A stretch of DNA of 64,000 nt from Prevotella communis (GCF_022024115.1 NZ_CP091792.1:1922001-1986000), one strand, 5' to 3'. Positions 34,255-43,384 are shown, counted from the stretch's first letter. Numbers and translations: made by a program. Notes: generated by a model from the sequence alone, not told the origin.

Positions 34255-35411
34255 GGATACTGCTACTAGGAGAATATAGTAACGTACACGCCACGCTGGC
34301 CGAGGGACTGCGCTCGCTGGGACATGAGGTCACAGTGGCATCGAATGGTGACTTCTGGAAAAACTACCCAAGGGATATTAACCTCAGCAGGCAACCTGGA
34401 AAACTGGGGGGACTGAAGCTCTTGGCAAAGGTCTATGCCCAACTGCCGCGATGGAGAGGGTATGACGTGGTGCAGCTCATCAACCCGATGTTCCTGGAAC
34501 TGAAGGCGGAATGGATATTCCATATATACAGATACCTGAGAAGATATAACAGGAAGGTGGTGCTCTGCGCCATGGGCATGGACTGGTACTGGGTCAACGA
34601 GTGTACGAACAGGAAGCCTCTGCGCTATAGCGACTTCAACATCGGCGATGAGTTGCGCACGGATGAACCTGCATTGAGGGAACAGCGCGACTGGATAGGT
34701 ACAACGAAGGAGAAACTTAATAAGTTTATTGCGGTTGACTGCGACCAGATCATCGCCGGTCTCTACGAGAACTACGTGTGCTACGAACCTTACTTCAAGG
34801 AGAAGACGCACTTCATCCCCCTGCCCATCAAGATGCCAGAATCAGACATCTTACATCCGCTCGAGCTCCGCTCGCTTGCTACCGAAGGGACGCAAGAACC
34901 ATCACCCCTCATCCCTCAGCCATCAGCCCTCATCCATCAGCCCTCATCCATCTTCATCGGCATCAGCAAGGGACGAAGCGCCTACAAGGGTACCGACATC
35001 ATGCTACGAGCAGCTGAGGATGTATTGCGTGCGCATCCTGATAAGATGAAACTCATCAAGGCGGAGGGTATCCCGTTCAATGAATACCAGAAACTGATGG
35101 ACGGTAGCGATGCTATCCTGGATCAGCTCTACAGCTACACCCCATCCATGAATCCCCTGCTGGCTATGTCAAAGGGTATTATCTGCATAGGTGGCGGTGA
35201 ACCCGAGAACTACGAGATACTGGGAGAGAACGAACTGCGCCCTATCGTCAACGTACAACCTACATACGAGAGTGTGCGCGATGAACTGGAACAGCTCGTC
35301 CTTCATCCTGAGCGCATCCCTGAACTGAAGCGCCAGAGCATAGAGTACGTACGCCGCCATCACGACTATATCAAAGTGGCCCGGCAGTACGAGCGCATCT
35401 ATTCTGAATAG
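34251..35411 (+). CDS. GT4-like glycosyltransferase with inserted repeat
   Basis: A 386-residue GT-B-type transferase starting MRILLLGEYSNVHATLAEGL. The ATG at 34251 overlaps the previous stop by four bases. The C-terminal part contains GISKGRSAYKGTDIMLRA and the GGEPENYEILGENEL donor-site segment. Between residues about 202 and 237 is an insertion-like stretch (LRSLATEGTQEPSPLIPQPS, ALIHQPSS) coded by dispersed repeats, one of which matches the ncRNA candidate at 10881-10931. The reading frame is preserved across it. The role is transfer of a sugar in the same polysaccharide cluster. Confidence 0.8.
   Translation: MRILLLGEYSNVHATLAEGLRSLGHEVTVASNGDFWKNYPRDINLSRQPGKLGGLKLLAKVYAQLPRWRGYDVVQLINPMFLELKAEWIFHIYRYLRRYNRKVVLCAMGMDWYWVNECTNRKPLRYSDFNIGDELRTDEPALREQRDWIGTTKEKLNKFIAVDCDQIIAGLYENYVCYEPYFKEKTHFIPLPIKMPESDILHPLELRSLATEGTQEPSPLIPQPSALIHQPSSIFIGISKGRSAYKGTDIMLRAAEDVLRAHPDKMKLIKAEGIPFNEYQKLMDGSDAILDQLYSYTPSMNPLLAMSKGIICIGGGEPENYEILGENELRPIVNVQPTYESVRDELEQLVLHPERIPELKRQSIEYVRRHHDYIKVARQYERIYSE
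34857..34953 (+). repeat. Dispersed repeat and CATCAGCCCTC tandem inside a glycosyltransferase gene
   Basis: 34857-34899 matches the reverse complement of 10881-10931 over about 40 bases (shared core CGCTTGCTACC, AAGGGACGCAAGAA). It is followed by tandem CATCAGCCCTCATC units to 34953. The segment stays in frame, which suggests insertion with selection for an open frame. Confidence 0.7.
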
Positions 35412-35460
35412 AAAAAAAAATAGAACGCAGCCCTTTCCAAAAAGAAAGACTATCAAGACA

Positions 35461-35498
35461 CAAAAAAAAGGCTGTACACATGATTGCGTACAGCCTTA
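35461..35498 (-). terminator. Intrinsic terminator of the rpmB-rpmG operon
   Basis: Hairpin AAGGCTGTAC (35469-35478) with GTACAGCCTT (35488-35497), and a T-run on the minus-strand side. It ends the rpmB-rpmG-DUF4295 transcript. Confidence 0.8.
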
Positions 35499-35530
35499 AT
35501 TATTTAGATAAAAAATATAATCTAACTAGA

Positions 35531-35689
35531 TTAGTTCTTGAAGAAGTCCTTAACGGCTTCGTTGGGAACCATCTGCTCATCGAAGATGTAAGCACCAGTC
35601 TTGGGGCTCTTTACCATCTTGATAACCTTAGAGTAAGCGCGACCATCCTTCGAACCTTCGTGGAGGGTAGCAACGGTTTTCTTTGCCAT
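35531..35689 (-). CDS. DUF4295 family protein
   Basis: A 52-residue basic protein (MAKKTVATLHEGSKDGRAYS, ending VPNEAVKDFFKN). It matches the small DUF4295 family that follows rpmG in Bacteroidetes. Its function is not established; composition and context suggest a ribosome-associated protein. It is the last gene of the rpmB-rpmG transcript, 12 bases after rpmG. Confidence 0.85.
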   Translation of the reverse strand: MAKKTVATLHEGSKDGRAYSKVIKMVKSPKTGAYIFDEQMVPNEAVKDFFKN

Positions 35690-35701
35690 TCTTTCTTACA
35701 A

Positions 35702-35893
35702 TTACTTAATCTCCTTATGAAGAGTCATCTTCTTCAGGATGGGGTTATACTTCATCAACTCCAGACGCTCAGCTGTGTTCTTACGATTCTTGGTCGTAAT
35801 GTAACGGCTTGTGCCGGGAAGACCACTATTCTTCATCTCGGTGCACTCCAGGATAACCTGAACGCGATTGCCTTTTGCTTTCTTGCTTGCCAT
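35702..35893 (-). CDS. rpmG: Ribosomal protein L33
   Basis: A 63-residue protein of the large ribosomal subunit. It contains [19 protein letters not shown] and RLELMKYNP, the L33 signature. No CxxC zinc motifs are present (only one Cys), so it is the zinc-free type. It follows rpmB by 6 bases. Confidence 0.9.
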   Translation of the reverse strand: MASKKAKGNRVQVILECTEMKNSGLPGTSRYITTKNRKNTAERLELMKYNPILKKMTLHKEIK

Positions 35894-35899
35894 GGTCTA

Positions 35900-36163
35900 T
35901 TAGTCTCCTATTACTTTAATGTCTTTCCAATCCACGAAGCCTTTGGCTACAGCCTGCTTCAGAGCGGCGTCAAGACCTACTTTATTAATCATACGAAGGC
36001 CAGCAGCGCTGATCTTCAACTGAATCCAGCAATTCTCCTCTACATAGTAGAACTTCTTGCTGAACAGGTTTACGTCAAAGCTGCGCTTTGTGCGGTGCTT
36101 TGAGTGAGACACATTATTACCAATCTGTGCCTTCTTTCCTGTAATTTGACAAATTTTAGACAT
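35900..36163 (-). CDS. rpmB: Ribosomal protein L28
   Basis: An 87-residue L28 protein beginning [20 protein letters not shown], with [13 protein letters not shown] following. It lies in the large subunit near the exit tunnel. First gene of the rpmB-rpmG-DUF4295 operon, driven by a promoter at 36216-36223. Confidence 0.93.
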   Translation of the reverse strand: MSKICQITGKKAQIGNNVSHSKHRTKRSFDVNLFSKKFYYVEENCWIQLKISAAGLRMINKVGLDAALKQAVAKGFVDWKDIKVIGD

Positions 36164-36215
36164 TGCTATCTACTTTAATTGTGTTCCTTTTTAGTAACTT
36201 ACTCCAAACAGGGTG

Positions 36216-36223
36216 CAAAGGTA
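36216..36223 (-). promoter_or_regulatory. -7 box for rpmB operon
   Basis: TACCTTTG followed by CACCC on the minus strand, about 55 bases upstream of the rpmB ATG. Confidence 0.6.
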
Positions 36224-36282
36224 CGAATTTTTATTGGAAATTAAAAATAGAGAATTGACAATTATTAAACTCTTAAAGTTTT

Positions 36283-36798
36283 TTAACTTTCCTCGCCTTC
36301 ACTGGTTGCATCCTCGGCCTTCAAGAAGTCGCAGAACATCTGTACAGCTTTATTGGTAGCAAAGGTCAGATTCATGTCTCGACCATTGTCTTCTTCTATC
36401 TTACATGTAACCACTTTTTCCGATGTACCACATGCCAGCCAGATAGTACCAACAGGAATTTCTTTTGTACCACCTCCAGGACCAGCTAAGCCCGTCGCCG
36501 CGATAGCATAATCGGTGTTCAACACCTTGCATGCGCCCTTCACCATCGCAACAGCAACCTCTTCACATACAGCGGTTTTCTCTTCTATCAAATCATGTGA
36601 AACTCCCAACAGGTTTTCCTTCACTTCATTCACATAGCAGATGATACCACCCTTAAAATATTTAGAAGCACCTGGTACAGAGATAATTGCTTCTGCAATA
36701 CGACCACCAGTACAACTCTCTGCAGTAGAAACAGTTTTTTCTCTTTCCCAAAGCAGCTGACTAATCTCTCTGCTTATAATCTTTCCTTCGAAATCCAT
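36283..36798 (-). CDS. CinA C-terminal domain protein (NMN deamidase-like)
   Basis: A 171-residue stand-alone CinA C-terminal domain. TAESCTGGRIAEAI (about residues 24-37) is the catalytic signature, and AIAATGLAGPGGG the second conserved part. Stand-alone forms (PncC) deamidate nicotinamide mononucleotide in NAD salvage. It follows tsaD by 6 bases on the same transcript. Confidence 0.85.
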   Translation of the reverse strand: MDFEGKIISREISQLLWEREKTVSTAESCTGGRIAEAIISVPGASKYFKGGIICYVNEVKENLLGVSHDLIEEKTAVCEEVAVAMVKGACKVLNTDYAIAATGLAGPGGGTKEIPVGTIWLACGTSEKVVTCKIEEDNGRDMNLTFATNKAVQMFCDFLKAEDATSEGEES

Positions 36799-36804
36799 AT
36801 CTTT

Positions 36805-37830
36805 TTACTTAAATGTTACTTTTGAAAAAGCAGGTGCATCTATCGGACAGAACTCACCATCCAGATATTTATAATGACCCACGATACCTATCATTGCTGC
36901 ATTATCCGTGGTATAGCTGAACTTAGGAATATAAATGGTCCAGCCATAACGGCGGGCGTGATCCTGGAAAGCATTGCGCAAACCATTATTTGCGCTGACA
37001 CCGCCGGCAACGGCAACATGCTTGATACCCGTCTGCTTCACAGCCAGACGCAGTTTCTTCATCAGGATATCCACGATTGTCCATTCCAGAGAAGCTGCCA
37101 GGTCCTCCTTGTGATGCTCCACGAAATCAGGATCTTCCTCCACCCATTTGCGCAAGTTGTAAAGGAAGGAGGTCTTCAAACCTGAGAAACTGTAGTCGAA
37201 GCCAGGAATCTGAGGTTCGGAGAACTGATAGGCCTTTGGATTACCCTGACGGGCCAGACGGTCGATAATAGGACCACCGGGATAGCCGAGTCCCATCACC
37301 TTCGAACATTTGTCTATAGCCTCGCCTGCAGCATCATCGATAGTCTGACCAAGCACCTCCATATCGTTATAGGCACGTACAAGCACAATCTGTGAATTAC
37401 CACCACTTACCAGCAAACAGATGAAAGGTAATGGCGGACAATGCTGGTCATCTTCAGACTCCTTGATGAAATGGGCCATGACATGACCTTGCAGATGGTT
37501 TACGTCTATCAGGGGAATACCCAAGGAGCGGGCGAAACCCTTGGCGAAACTGACACCTACCAGAAGGGAACCCATCAAACCGGGTCCACGGGTAAAGGCT
37601 ACAGCCGTCAACTGCTCCTTTGTGATACCAGCTTTCTTAATTGCCTGATCTACAACAGGTACCACATTCTGCTGATGGGCACGGGAAGCCAATTCCGGCA
37701 CAACGCCACCATAAGCTTCATGCACCGCCTGCGAAGCAGTAACATTGGAAAGTAAGACGCCATTTTTCAGCACTGCAGCCGAAGTATCGTCACAACTGGA
37801 CTCTATACCTAATATATATATATCACTCAT
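36805..37830 (-). CDS. tsaD: tRNA N6-adenosine threonylcarbamoyltransferase TsaD
   Basis: A 341-residue member of the Kae1/TsaD family. It starts MSDIYILGIESSCDDTSAAV. NHLQGHVMAHF supplies the metal-binding histidines, and LVSGGNSQIV and AVAGGVSANNGLR are family motifs. TsaD transfers the threonylcarbamoyl group to A37 of ANN-decoding tRNAs with TsaB and TsaE. The start is set at the ATG at 37830, downstream of the -7 box at 37873-37880. Confidence 0.95.
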   Translation of the reverse strand: MSDIYILGIESSCDDTSAAVLKNGVLLSNVTASQAVHEAYGGVVPELASRAHQQNVVPVVDQAIKKAGITKEQLTAVAFTRGPGLMGSLLVGVSFAKGFARSLGIPLIDVNHLQGHVMAHFIKESEDDQHCPPLPFICLLVSGGNSQIVLVRAYNDMEVLGQTIDDAAGEAIDKCSKVMGLGYPGGPIIDRLARQGNPKAYQFSEPQIPGFDYSFSGLKTSFLYNLRKWVEEDPDFVEHHKEDLAASLEWTIVDILMKKLRLAVKQTGIKHVAVAGGVSANNGLRNAFQDHARRYGWTIYIPKFSYTTDNAAMIGIVGHYKYLDGEFCPIDAPAFSKVTFK

Positions 37831-37872
37831 TTCTATCAATCCTCTCAGTTTAAATATCACCAAAAGAGACTG

Positions 37873-37880
37873 CAAAGGTA
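37873..37880 (-). promoter_or_regulatory. -7 box for tsaD
   Basis: TACCTTTG followed by CAGTC on the minus strand, about 42 bases upstream of the tsaD ATG. It is divergent from the sigma-factor promoter at 37922-37953. Confidence 0.6.
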
Positions 37881-37921
37881 CTAAAAAAAATAGCACGTAC
37901 GGCAAAAAAATATGCGAAAAA

Positions 37922-37953
37922 TTTGGTCGTTACATATTTTTTACCTACTTTTG
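37922..37953 (+). promoter_or_regulatory. Promoter for the ECF-type sigma factor
   Basis: TTTG (37922-37925), a 20-base spacer, TACTTTTG (37946-37953): perfect Bacteroidetes form. The leader to the ATG at 38041 is about 80 bases and AT-rich. Confidence 0.75.
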
Positions 37954-38040
37954 CACCGATAAACCTTTATTATTAACTCATAAAAACAAAATTTATTGCC
38001 TATCGAAACAAAATTTACTTCATAAAAAATTACTTGACAT

Positions 38041-38643
38041 ATGAAGAATTTTGAAGGAGTATCCGACGAAGCGTTGGCACTACTCTACGTAAAAGGTGAT
38101 AACCGTGCGTTTGATGAGTTAATCAGTCGCACCCAGACAAAGTTGTTCACTTACATCATGTTCGTAGTTCGCGATCATGACATTGCTGACGACATCTTCC
38201 AAGAGACATTCGTCAAGGTCATAACCAAACTGCAGCAAGGGTTGTATACCGACTCTGGCAAGTTCCAGTTTTGGATTACACGCATTGCGCACAACTGCAT
38301 CATGGACTGGTACCGCCAGCAGCAATCTGCCCATATCGTTGACGCCAACGAAGAGAACGACCTGCAGAACCTGAAAAATGCGTCTGTCATGGACTCCAAT
38401 AAGGAGGCCGAGATGATTAATGAGCAGATTCTCATCGACATCAAGAAGATGATGAACACTCTGCCCGCTCCTCAGCGTGAGGTTGTCTATATGCGATACT
38501 TCCAACAGCTTTCTTTCAAGGAGATTGCCGATCTGACCGGTGTCAGCATCAACACATCACTGGGACGTATGCGCTACGCCCTGATTAATCTCAGGAAGAT
38601 GGCCAAGGACAACAAAATAGAACTGGCGCTCTGCGAATACTAA
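38041..38643 (+). CDS. ECF-type RNA polymerase sigma factor
   Basis: A 200-residue sigma-70 family protein. Region 2 is at about residues 20-95 (DIADDIFQETFVKVITKL, FQFWITRIAHNCIMDWYR). Region 4 is at about 135-190 (LPAPQREVVYMRYFQQLSFK, EIADLTGVSINTSLGRMRYA). It resembles the general Bacteroidetes ECF sigma factors. No anti-sigma gene follows; the next gene is on the opposite strand, so control is probably not by a linked anti-sigma. Confidence 0.9.
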   Translation: MKNFEGVSDEALALLYVKGDNRAFDELISRTQTKLFTYIMFVVRDHDIADDIFQETFVKVITKLQQGLYTDSGKFQFWITRIAHNCIMDWYRQQQSAHIVDANEENDLQNLKNASVMDSNKEAEMINEQILIDIKKMMNTLPAPQREVVYMRYFQQLSFKEIADLTGVSINTSLGRMRYALINLRKMAKDNKIELALCEY

Positions 38644-38667
38644 ATCCTTATCAGCAAGGAGCCGCGG

Positions 38668-39315
38668 TTACAGGCTCCTCAACTGATGGATGACGTCTTC
38701 AGGACTAGAAGCTTTGAACACATAGCTTCCACTGACAAGCACGTCGACACCCGCAGCAACCAGACGTGGTGCTGTTTCACCTTGCACACCACCGTCGACT
38801 TCTATCAATGCACGACTGCCCGACTCATTTATGAGCTGACGCAGTCGTTTTACTTTCTGAATCGTATTCTCAATGAACTTCTGTCCACCGAAGCCCGGAT
38901 TCACACTCATCAGAAGCACCATATCCACATCACAGATCACATCCTCGAGCACGGAGACAGGCGTTGCCGGATTCAGCGTCACACCAGCCTTCATACCAGC
39001 CTGATGAATCTCCTGGATAGTACGATGCAGGTGCAGGCAGGCCTCCTGGTGCACATTCATCATCATAGCACCAAGCTTTGCCGTCTGCTGAATATAGCGC
39101 TCCGGTTTCTCAATCATGAAATGAACATCAAGCGGCTTCTTACATGCTTTCGCCACAGCTTCCAATACGGGGAAGCCAAACGATATGTTGGGCACAAACG
39201 AACCATCCATCACGTCCAGGTGAAGCCAGTCAGCCTCCGAACGGTTAATCATTTGAATATCTTGGTCGAGATGCAAGAAATCGGCCGCTAGAAGAGAAGG
39301 TGAAACTAAAGTCAT
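38668..39315 (-). CDS. rpe: Ribulose-phosphate 3-epimerase
   Basis: A 215-residue TIM-barrel enzyme. SPSLLAADFLHL at the start, LHLDVMDGSFVPNIS with the metal-binding His/Asp, MSVNPGFGGQKFIE, and VDGGVQGETAP near the C-terminus are family hallmarks. It converts ribulose-5-phosphate to xylulose-5-phosphate in the pentose phosphate pathway, which also receives the product of the arabinose pathway encoded at 48.8-54.9 kb. It lies downstream of fmt and a small gene, probably on one transcript. Confidence 0.95.
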   Translation of the reverse strand: MTLVSPSLLAADFLHLDQDIQMINRSEADWLHLDVMDGSFVPNISFGFPVLEAVAKACKKPLDVHFMIEKPERYIQQTAKLGAMMMNVHQEACLHLHRTIQEIHQAGMKAGVTLNPATPVSVLEDVICDVDMVLLMSVNPGFGGQKFIENTIQKVKRLRQLINESGSRALIEVDGGVQGETAPRLVAAGVDVLVSGSYVFKASSPEDVIHQLRSL

Positions 39316-39330
39316 TTTTTCTTTTCCTAA

Positions 39331-39444
39331 TTAATTGAGGCAATAAGCCTGCTTATTTTCTACCCGATAGGTATAAGCTATTTCTTTAATCAGCTTGAGC
39401 GTCTTCTCGCTCGGATGCGTTTCATCATAAGTAAATATCTGCAT
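39331..39444 (-). CDS. Putative 37-residue small protein between fmt and rpe
   Basis: An ATG at 39444 opens a 37-codon frame (MQIFTYDETHPSEKTLKLIK, ending KQAYCLN). An AGGAG sequence lies 6 bases upstream, which is unusual in this organism and supports translation. An ATG 6 bases further upstream is too close to the AGGAG. It sits 15 bases before the rpe ATG. No family is recognised. Confidence 0.5.
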   Translation of the reverse strand: MQIFTYDETHPSEKTLKLIKEIAYTYRVENKQAYCLN

Positions 39445-39503
39445 AGGCATCTCCTTTTATATGTTTACATTATTAGTAACGTGATGCCTCGCAAAATATT
39501 ATA

Positions 39504-40475
39504 TCATACAGCAGAATATTTTTCTATCTCCTTCATGCCGTTGAGGAAAGCCTGCGCATCCATACGTTTTTTTCCAGCCAGCTGCAGCTCATCGATTTGC
39601 AGCCAGGCATCTGCACATGCGATATACAGATGTTTTCTGTCAGCCATCAAAGTGCCTACCCTGTCATTTACCTGTTTATCTGTCTTGGTGGCACGGAATA
39701 TCTTCAGAACCGTATCCCCACCCTTTTCGTCTTTCAGGACCGTCCATGCACCGGGATAAGGCGACAAGCCACGCACAAAGTCGTAGATACGCTTTGCGGG
39801 CTGGTTCCAGTCTATCTGACACGTCTCCTTGAAAATCTTCGGAGCCGCTTTCAACTCGGCACACTCTTCCTGGGGAATACTTGCAGGATGTCCGTCGGCA
39901 GCAACGATAGCCTCGAGTGTCTCCATACAAATCTCTGCGCCCAGATGCATCAGGCCATCATAGACATACTCCACATTGGCGTCATCAGGAATAGGAAAAT
40001 GCTTCTTCATGATAATACGTCCGGTATCAATATCATGATCCAGGAAGAAGGTTGTCACACCCGTCTCTGTCTCACCATTGATAACTGCCCAGTTAATGGG
40101 GGCCGCGCCACGATACTGAGGCAGCAAGGCGGCATGGACATTGAAAGTGCCGTATTCAGGCATAGCCCATACCACCTCAGGCAGCATACGGAATGCTACC
40201 ACGACCTGAAGGTTGGCTTGATACGAACGAAGCGTCTCCACGAACTCGGGGTCTTTCATCTTCACGGGCTGCAGCACGGGCAGATTGTGCTCCAACGCGT
40301 ATTTCTTCACCTCTGAAGGCTGGAGCTCATTCTGATGACGGCCTACGGGTTTGTCTGGCTGGGTGACAACAGCCACCACATTATAATGGTTTTCAACAAG
40401 TGCTTTCAGGGTCTCGACGGCAAACTCCGGAGTACCCATAAATACTATTCTTAAATCTTCTTTTTGCATTTTCAT
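39504..40475 (-). CDS. fmt: Methionyl-tRNA formyltransferase
   Basis: A 323-residue enzyme. RIVFMGTPEFAVETL at the N-terminus, HAALLPQYRGAAPINWAV (catalytic His and neighbours) and GVTTFFLDHDIDTG are the Fmt signature. It formylates initiator Met-tRNA. The start is taken at the ATG at 40475 because the promoter -7 box TATCTTTG (40491-40498) overlaps the longer frame. Confidence 0.95.
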   Translation of the reverse strand: MKMQKEDLRIVFMGTPEFAVETLKALVENHYNVVAVVTQPDKPVGRHQNELQPSEVKKYALEHNLPVLQPVKMKDPEFVETLRSYQANLQVVVAFRMLPEVVWAMPEYGTFNVHAALLPQYRGAAPINWAVINGETETGVTTFFLDHDIDTGRIIMKKHFPIPDDANVEYVYDGLMHLGAEICMETLEAIVAADGHPASIPQEECAELKAAPKIFKETCQIDWNQPAKRIYDFVRGLSPYPGAWTVLKDEKGGDTVLKIFRATKTDKQVNDRVGTLMADRKHLYIACADAWLQIDELQLAGKKRMDAQAFLNGMKEIEKYSAV

Positions 40476-40490
40476 ATCGCTTTCAGAGTG

Positions 40491-40498
40491 CAAAGATA
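40491..40498 (-). promoter_or_regulatory. -7 box for fmt
   Basis: TATCTTTG followed by CACTC on the minus strand; very short leader to 40475. It is back to back with the prfA promoter. Confidence 0.6.
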
Positions 40499-40541
40499 GA
40501 TAAAATTTCTATTATAGGCCCTCAAAGTCGATTATTTTTTG

Positions 40542-40549
40542 TACTTTTG
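40542..40549 (+). promoter_or_regulatory. -7 box for prfA
   Basis: TACTTTTG followed by CACCC, about 27 bases upstream of the prfA ATG at 40577. Confidence 0.6.
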
Positions 40550-40576
40550 CACCCAAATTATGATTAACAACTTTTT

Positions 40577-41692
40577 ATGGCAGAAACAACAAACAGTATT
40601 TTACAGAAACTTGACGGATTAGAGAGCCGATTTGAAGAGGTTTCAACACTCATCACCGACCCCGCTGTGATTGCCGACCAGAACCGTTTCGTGAAACTCA
40701 CGAAGGAATACAAGGACCTGGGCGACATCATGGATGCACGTAAACGATACATCAACTGTCTGAACAGCATTAAAGAAGCAAAAGATATCCTGGCCAACGA
40801 GGACGATCCCGAGATGAAGGAGATGGCCCGTGAGGAACTGGCTGCCAACGAGGCCCTCCAGCCCCAGTTGGAAGAGGAAATCAAGATAGCCCTCATTCCG
40901 AAAGATCCTGAAGATGCGAAGAATGTACAGATGGAGATTCGCGCCGGAACAGGTGGTGACGAAGCCTGTCTCTTTGCCGGCGATTTGTTTAAGATGTACA
41001 AGAGTTTCTGCGACTCAAAAGGTTGGACACTCTCTGTGACCAGCGTCAGCGAAGGTGCTGTAGGCGGCTACAAGGAGATCGACTTTGCCGTGAGCGGTGC
41101 CGATGTATACGGCACGTTGAAATACGAGAGTGGTGTACACCGCGTTCAGCGTGTGCCTGCCACGGAGACCCAGGGCCGTATGCACACATCAGCAGCAACG
41201 GTAGCCGTCCTGCCCGAGGCCGACAAGTTCGAGGTACATATCAACGAAGGTGAAATCAAATGGGATACCTTCCGTTCTTCTGGTGCCGGTGGCCAGAACG
41301 TGAACAAGGTGGAGTCTGGTGTTCGCCTGCGCTATATGTGGAAGAACCCCAATACCGGAGAGACCGAGGAAATCCTCATCGAGTGTACCGAGACGCGCGA
41401 CCAGCCAAAGAACAAGGAGCGTGCCCTCTCGCGCCTGTACACTTTTATATATGATAAGGAACACCAGAAATACATGGACGATATAGCCAGTCGCCGTAAG
41501 ACGCTCGTCTCTACCGGTGACCGTTCGGCTAAGATCCGCACGTACAACTTCCCCCAGGGACGTGTGACCGACCACCGTATCGGCTATACGACTCACGACC
41601 TGCAGGGATTCCTTGGTGGTGACATCCAGGCAATGATCGACGCCCTCACCGTGGCCGAGAATGCCGAGCGAATGAAAGAAAACGAATTATAA
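40577..41692 (+). CDS. prfA: Peptide chain release factor 1
   Basis: A 371-residue class I release factor. The tRNA-mimic domain has SSGAGGQNVNKVESGVRL with the GGQ peptidyl-hydrolase motif near residue 237. The RF1-type PxT motif is seen in VPATETQGR. It reads UAA and UAG stop codons. Its own promoter lies upstream; pyrF follows by 48 bases. Confidence 0.95.
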   Translation: MAETTNSILQKLDGLESRFEEVSTLITDPAVIADQNRFVKLTKEYKDLGDIMDARKRYINCLNSIKEAKDILANEDDPEMKEMAREELAANEALQPQLEEEIKIALIPKDPEDAKNVQMEIRAGTGGDEACLFAGDLFKMYKSFCDSKGWTLSVTSVSEGAVGGYKEIDFAVSGADVYGTLKYESGVHRVQRVPATETQGRMHTSAATVAVLPEADKFEVHINEGEIKWDTFRSSGAGGQNVNKVESGVRLRYMWKNPNTGETEEILIECTETRDQPKNKERALSRLYTFIYDKEHQKYMDDIASRRKTLVSTGDRSAKIRTYNFPQGRVTDHRIGYTTHDLQGFLGGDIQAMIDALTVAENAERMKENEL

Positions 41693-41740
41693 CCAGTTGA
41701 GTATGTTACTGTGGTACAGCAACAAACAACCATAAAGAAT

Positions 41741-42568
41741 ATGACACGTCAAGAACTCATTCAACAGATTAAGCAGAAGCGCAGTTTCCTCTGCGTAGGT
41801 TTGGATACAGACCCTAAGAAGATGCCCCAGTGCGTCTTCGACCTGCACGACCCCATTTTCGAATTCAACAAGGCCATCATCGATGCCACTGCCCCCTACT
41901 GTGTGGCTTACAAGCCCAACCTCGCTTTCTACGAGGCCTATGGTATCAAGGGTATGGAAGCTTTCGTGAAGACCTGCGAATATATCAAGGAGAATCACCC
42001 CAACCATCTGATTATCGCAGATGCCAAGCGTGGTGATATCGGTAACACCAGTCAGATGTATGCCCGCACGTTCTTCGAGGAATACAACATCGACGCACTG
42101 ACCGTGGCACCATATATGGGTGAGGATTCCGTGACACCCTTCCTGCAGTACGAAGGCAAGTGGGTTATCCTGCTGGCCCTGACCAGCAACAAGGGTTCGC
42201 ACGACTTCCAGCTCACGGAGGATGCCCAGGGCGAGCGTCTGTTTGAGAAAGTGCTGAAGAAGAGTCAGGAATGGGGCAACACCGACAACATGATGTATGT
42301 CGTAGGTGCCACTCAGGGCAAGATGTTCGAGGACATCCGCAAACTGGCTCCCGACCATTTCCTGCTTGTGCCTGGCGTAGGTGCCCAGGGCGGTTCTTTG
42401 CAGGAAGTATGCAAATATGGCATGAACAAAGACTGCGGTCTGCTGGTCAACTCCAGCCGTGGCATTATCTATGCCTCTAACGACGACCACTTTGCAGAAG
42501 TGGCAGGCAACAAAGCCCGCGAACTGCAACAGGAGATGGACGAGGAACTGACAAAAGCAGGTCTCTAA
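41741..42568 (+). CDS. pyrF: Orotidine 5'-phosphate decarboxylase (type 2)
   Basis: A 275-residue enzyme of the type 2 PyrF group. [15 protein letters not shown] at the N-terminus and [15 protein letters not shown], which holds the catalytic Asp/Lys/Asp array, are diagnostic. It makes UMP in pyrimidine synthesis. The ATG at 41741 is used because [20 protein letters not shown] aligns with family N-termini. It lies 48 bases after prfA and is probably co-transcribed. Confidence 0.93.
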   Translation: MTRQELIQQIKQKRSFLCVGLDTDPKKMPQCVFDLHDPIFEFNKAIIDATAPYCVAYKPNLAFYEAYGIKGMEAFVKTCEYIKENHPNHLIIADAKRGDIGNTSQMYARTFFEEYNIDALTVAPYMGEDSVTPFLQYEGKWVILLALTSNKGSHDFQLTEDAQGERLFEKVLKKSQEWGNTDNMMYVVGATQGKMFEDIRKLAPDHFLLVPGVGAQGGSLQEVCKYGMNKDCGLLVNSSRGIIYASNDDHFAEVAGNKARELQQEMDEELTKAGL

Positions 42569-42646
42569 GTCTATCCTACAGGTTAAAAAAACATAAAAGT
42601 TTAGCATTATATCCGGTGCAATAGGTTCTATGTAATAGAAAATTAG

Positions 42647-42654
42647 TACCTTTG
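42647..42654 (+). promoter_or_regulatory. -7 box for rplU-rpmA
   Basis: TACCTTTG followed by CACCCCG. It would start a leader of about 85 bases before rplU. Confidence 0.65.
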
Positions 42655-42659
42655 CACCC

Positions 42660-42743
42660 CGAAATGAGTCCGTGGAGGCAGGGTTAAGTGTGTACGGACG
42701 TGCACCGCCTTACGGAAAAAACCCTATTTACAAACAAAATCAA
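42660..42743 (+). promoter_or_regulatory. Structured 5' leader of the rplU-rpmA operon
   Basis: The leader can fold into GTCCGT/ACGGAC and AGGGTT/AACCCT pairings, plus GGAGGC against a downstream GCACCGCC. The stems interleave, so alternative folds or a pseudoknot are possible. Ribosomal protein leaders often bind their product and repress translation; L21 autoregulation here is inference. Confidence 0.45.
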
Positions 42744-43061
42744 ATGTACGCAATTGTAGAAATTCAGGGTCAGCAGTTTAAGGTTGAGGAGGGCAAGAAG
42801 CTCTTCGTGCACCACATCAAGGACGTGGAGGCAGGCAAGACTGTTGAGTTTGACAAAGTGCTGCTCGTAGATGCCGACGGCGCTGTCAAGGTTGGCGCAC
42901 CCACCGTAGAAGGTGCAAAGGTAGTAGTAGAAGTAGTGAACCCGCTGGTAAAGGGCGACAAGGTGATTGTCTTCAAGATGAAGCGTCGCAAGGACTCTCG
43001 CAAGCGCAACGGTCATCGTGAGCAGTTCACTCAGGTAGAAGTTAAACAAGTAATCGCTTAA
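42744..43061 (+). CDS. rplU: Ribosomal protein L21
   Basis: A 105-residue L21 protein ([20 protein letters not shown]). [20 protein letters not shown] is the conserved C-terminal basic part. The ATG at 42744 is used; upstream codons lie in the structured leader. rpmA follows after 14 bases. Confidence 0.95.
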   Translation: MYAIVEIQGQQFKVEEGKKLFVHHIKDVEAGKTVEFDKVLLVDADGAVKVGAPTVEGAKVVVEVVNPLVKGDKVIVFKMKRRKDSRKRNGHREQFTQVEVKQVIA

Positions 43062-43075
43062 GGAGGAACAGCAGT

Positions 43076-43342
43076 ATGGCACATAAGAAAGGTGTAGGTA
43101 GTTCTAAGAACGGCCGCGAAAGTGCAGCTCAGCGACTTGGTGTGAAAATCTGGGGTGGCCAGAAGTGTATCGCCGGCAACATCATCGTTCGTCAGCGTGG
43201 TACAAAGCACAACCCCGGTAACGGTGTTGCTATTGGTAAAGACGATACCCTCTATGCCCTCATTGATGGCACAGTGAACTTCCACAAGGGTAAGTTCAAC
43301 AAGAGCATCGTTTCAGTAATACCCGAAGCTGCTGAAGCATAA
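43076..43342 (+). CDS. rpmA: Ribosomal protein L27
   Basis: An 88-residue L27 protein ([20 protein letters not shown], then LGVKIWGGQ and [11 protein letters not shown]). Its N-terminus reaches the peptidyl-transferase centre. There is no N-terminal extension that would need processing. The standard L21-L27 pairing supports the call. Confidence 0.95.
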   Translation: MAHKKGVGSSKNGRESAAQRLGVKIWGGQKCIAGNIIVRQRGTKHNPGNGVAIGKDDTLYALIDGTVNFHKGKFNKSIVSVIPEAAEA

Positions 43343-43384
43343 CACAACTTACAAACAAAAACACTTATTCCAAACAAACAACAG

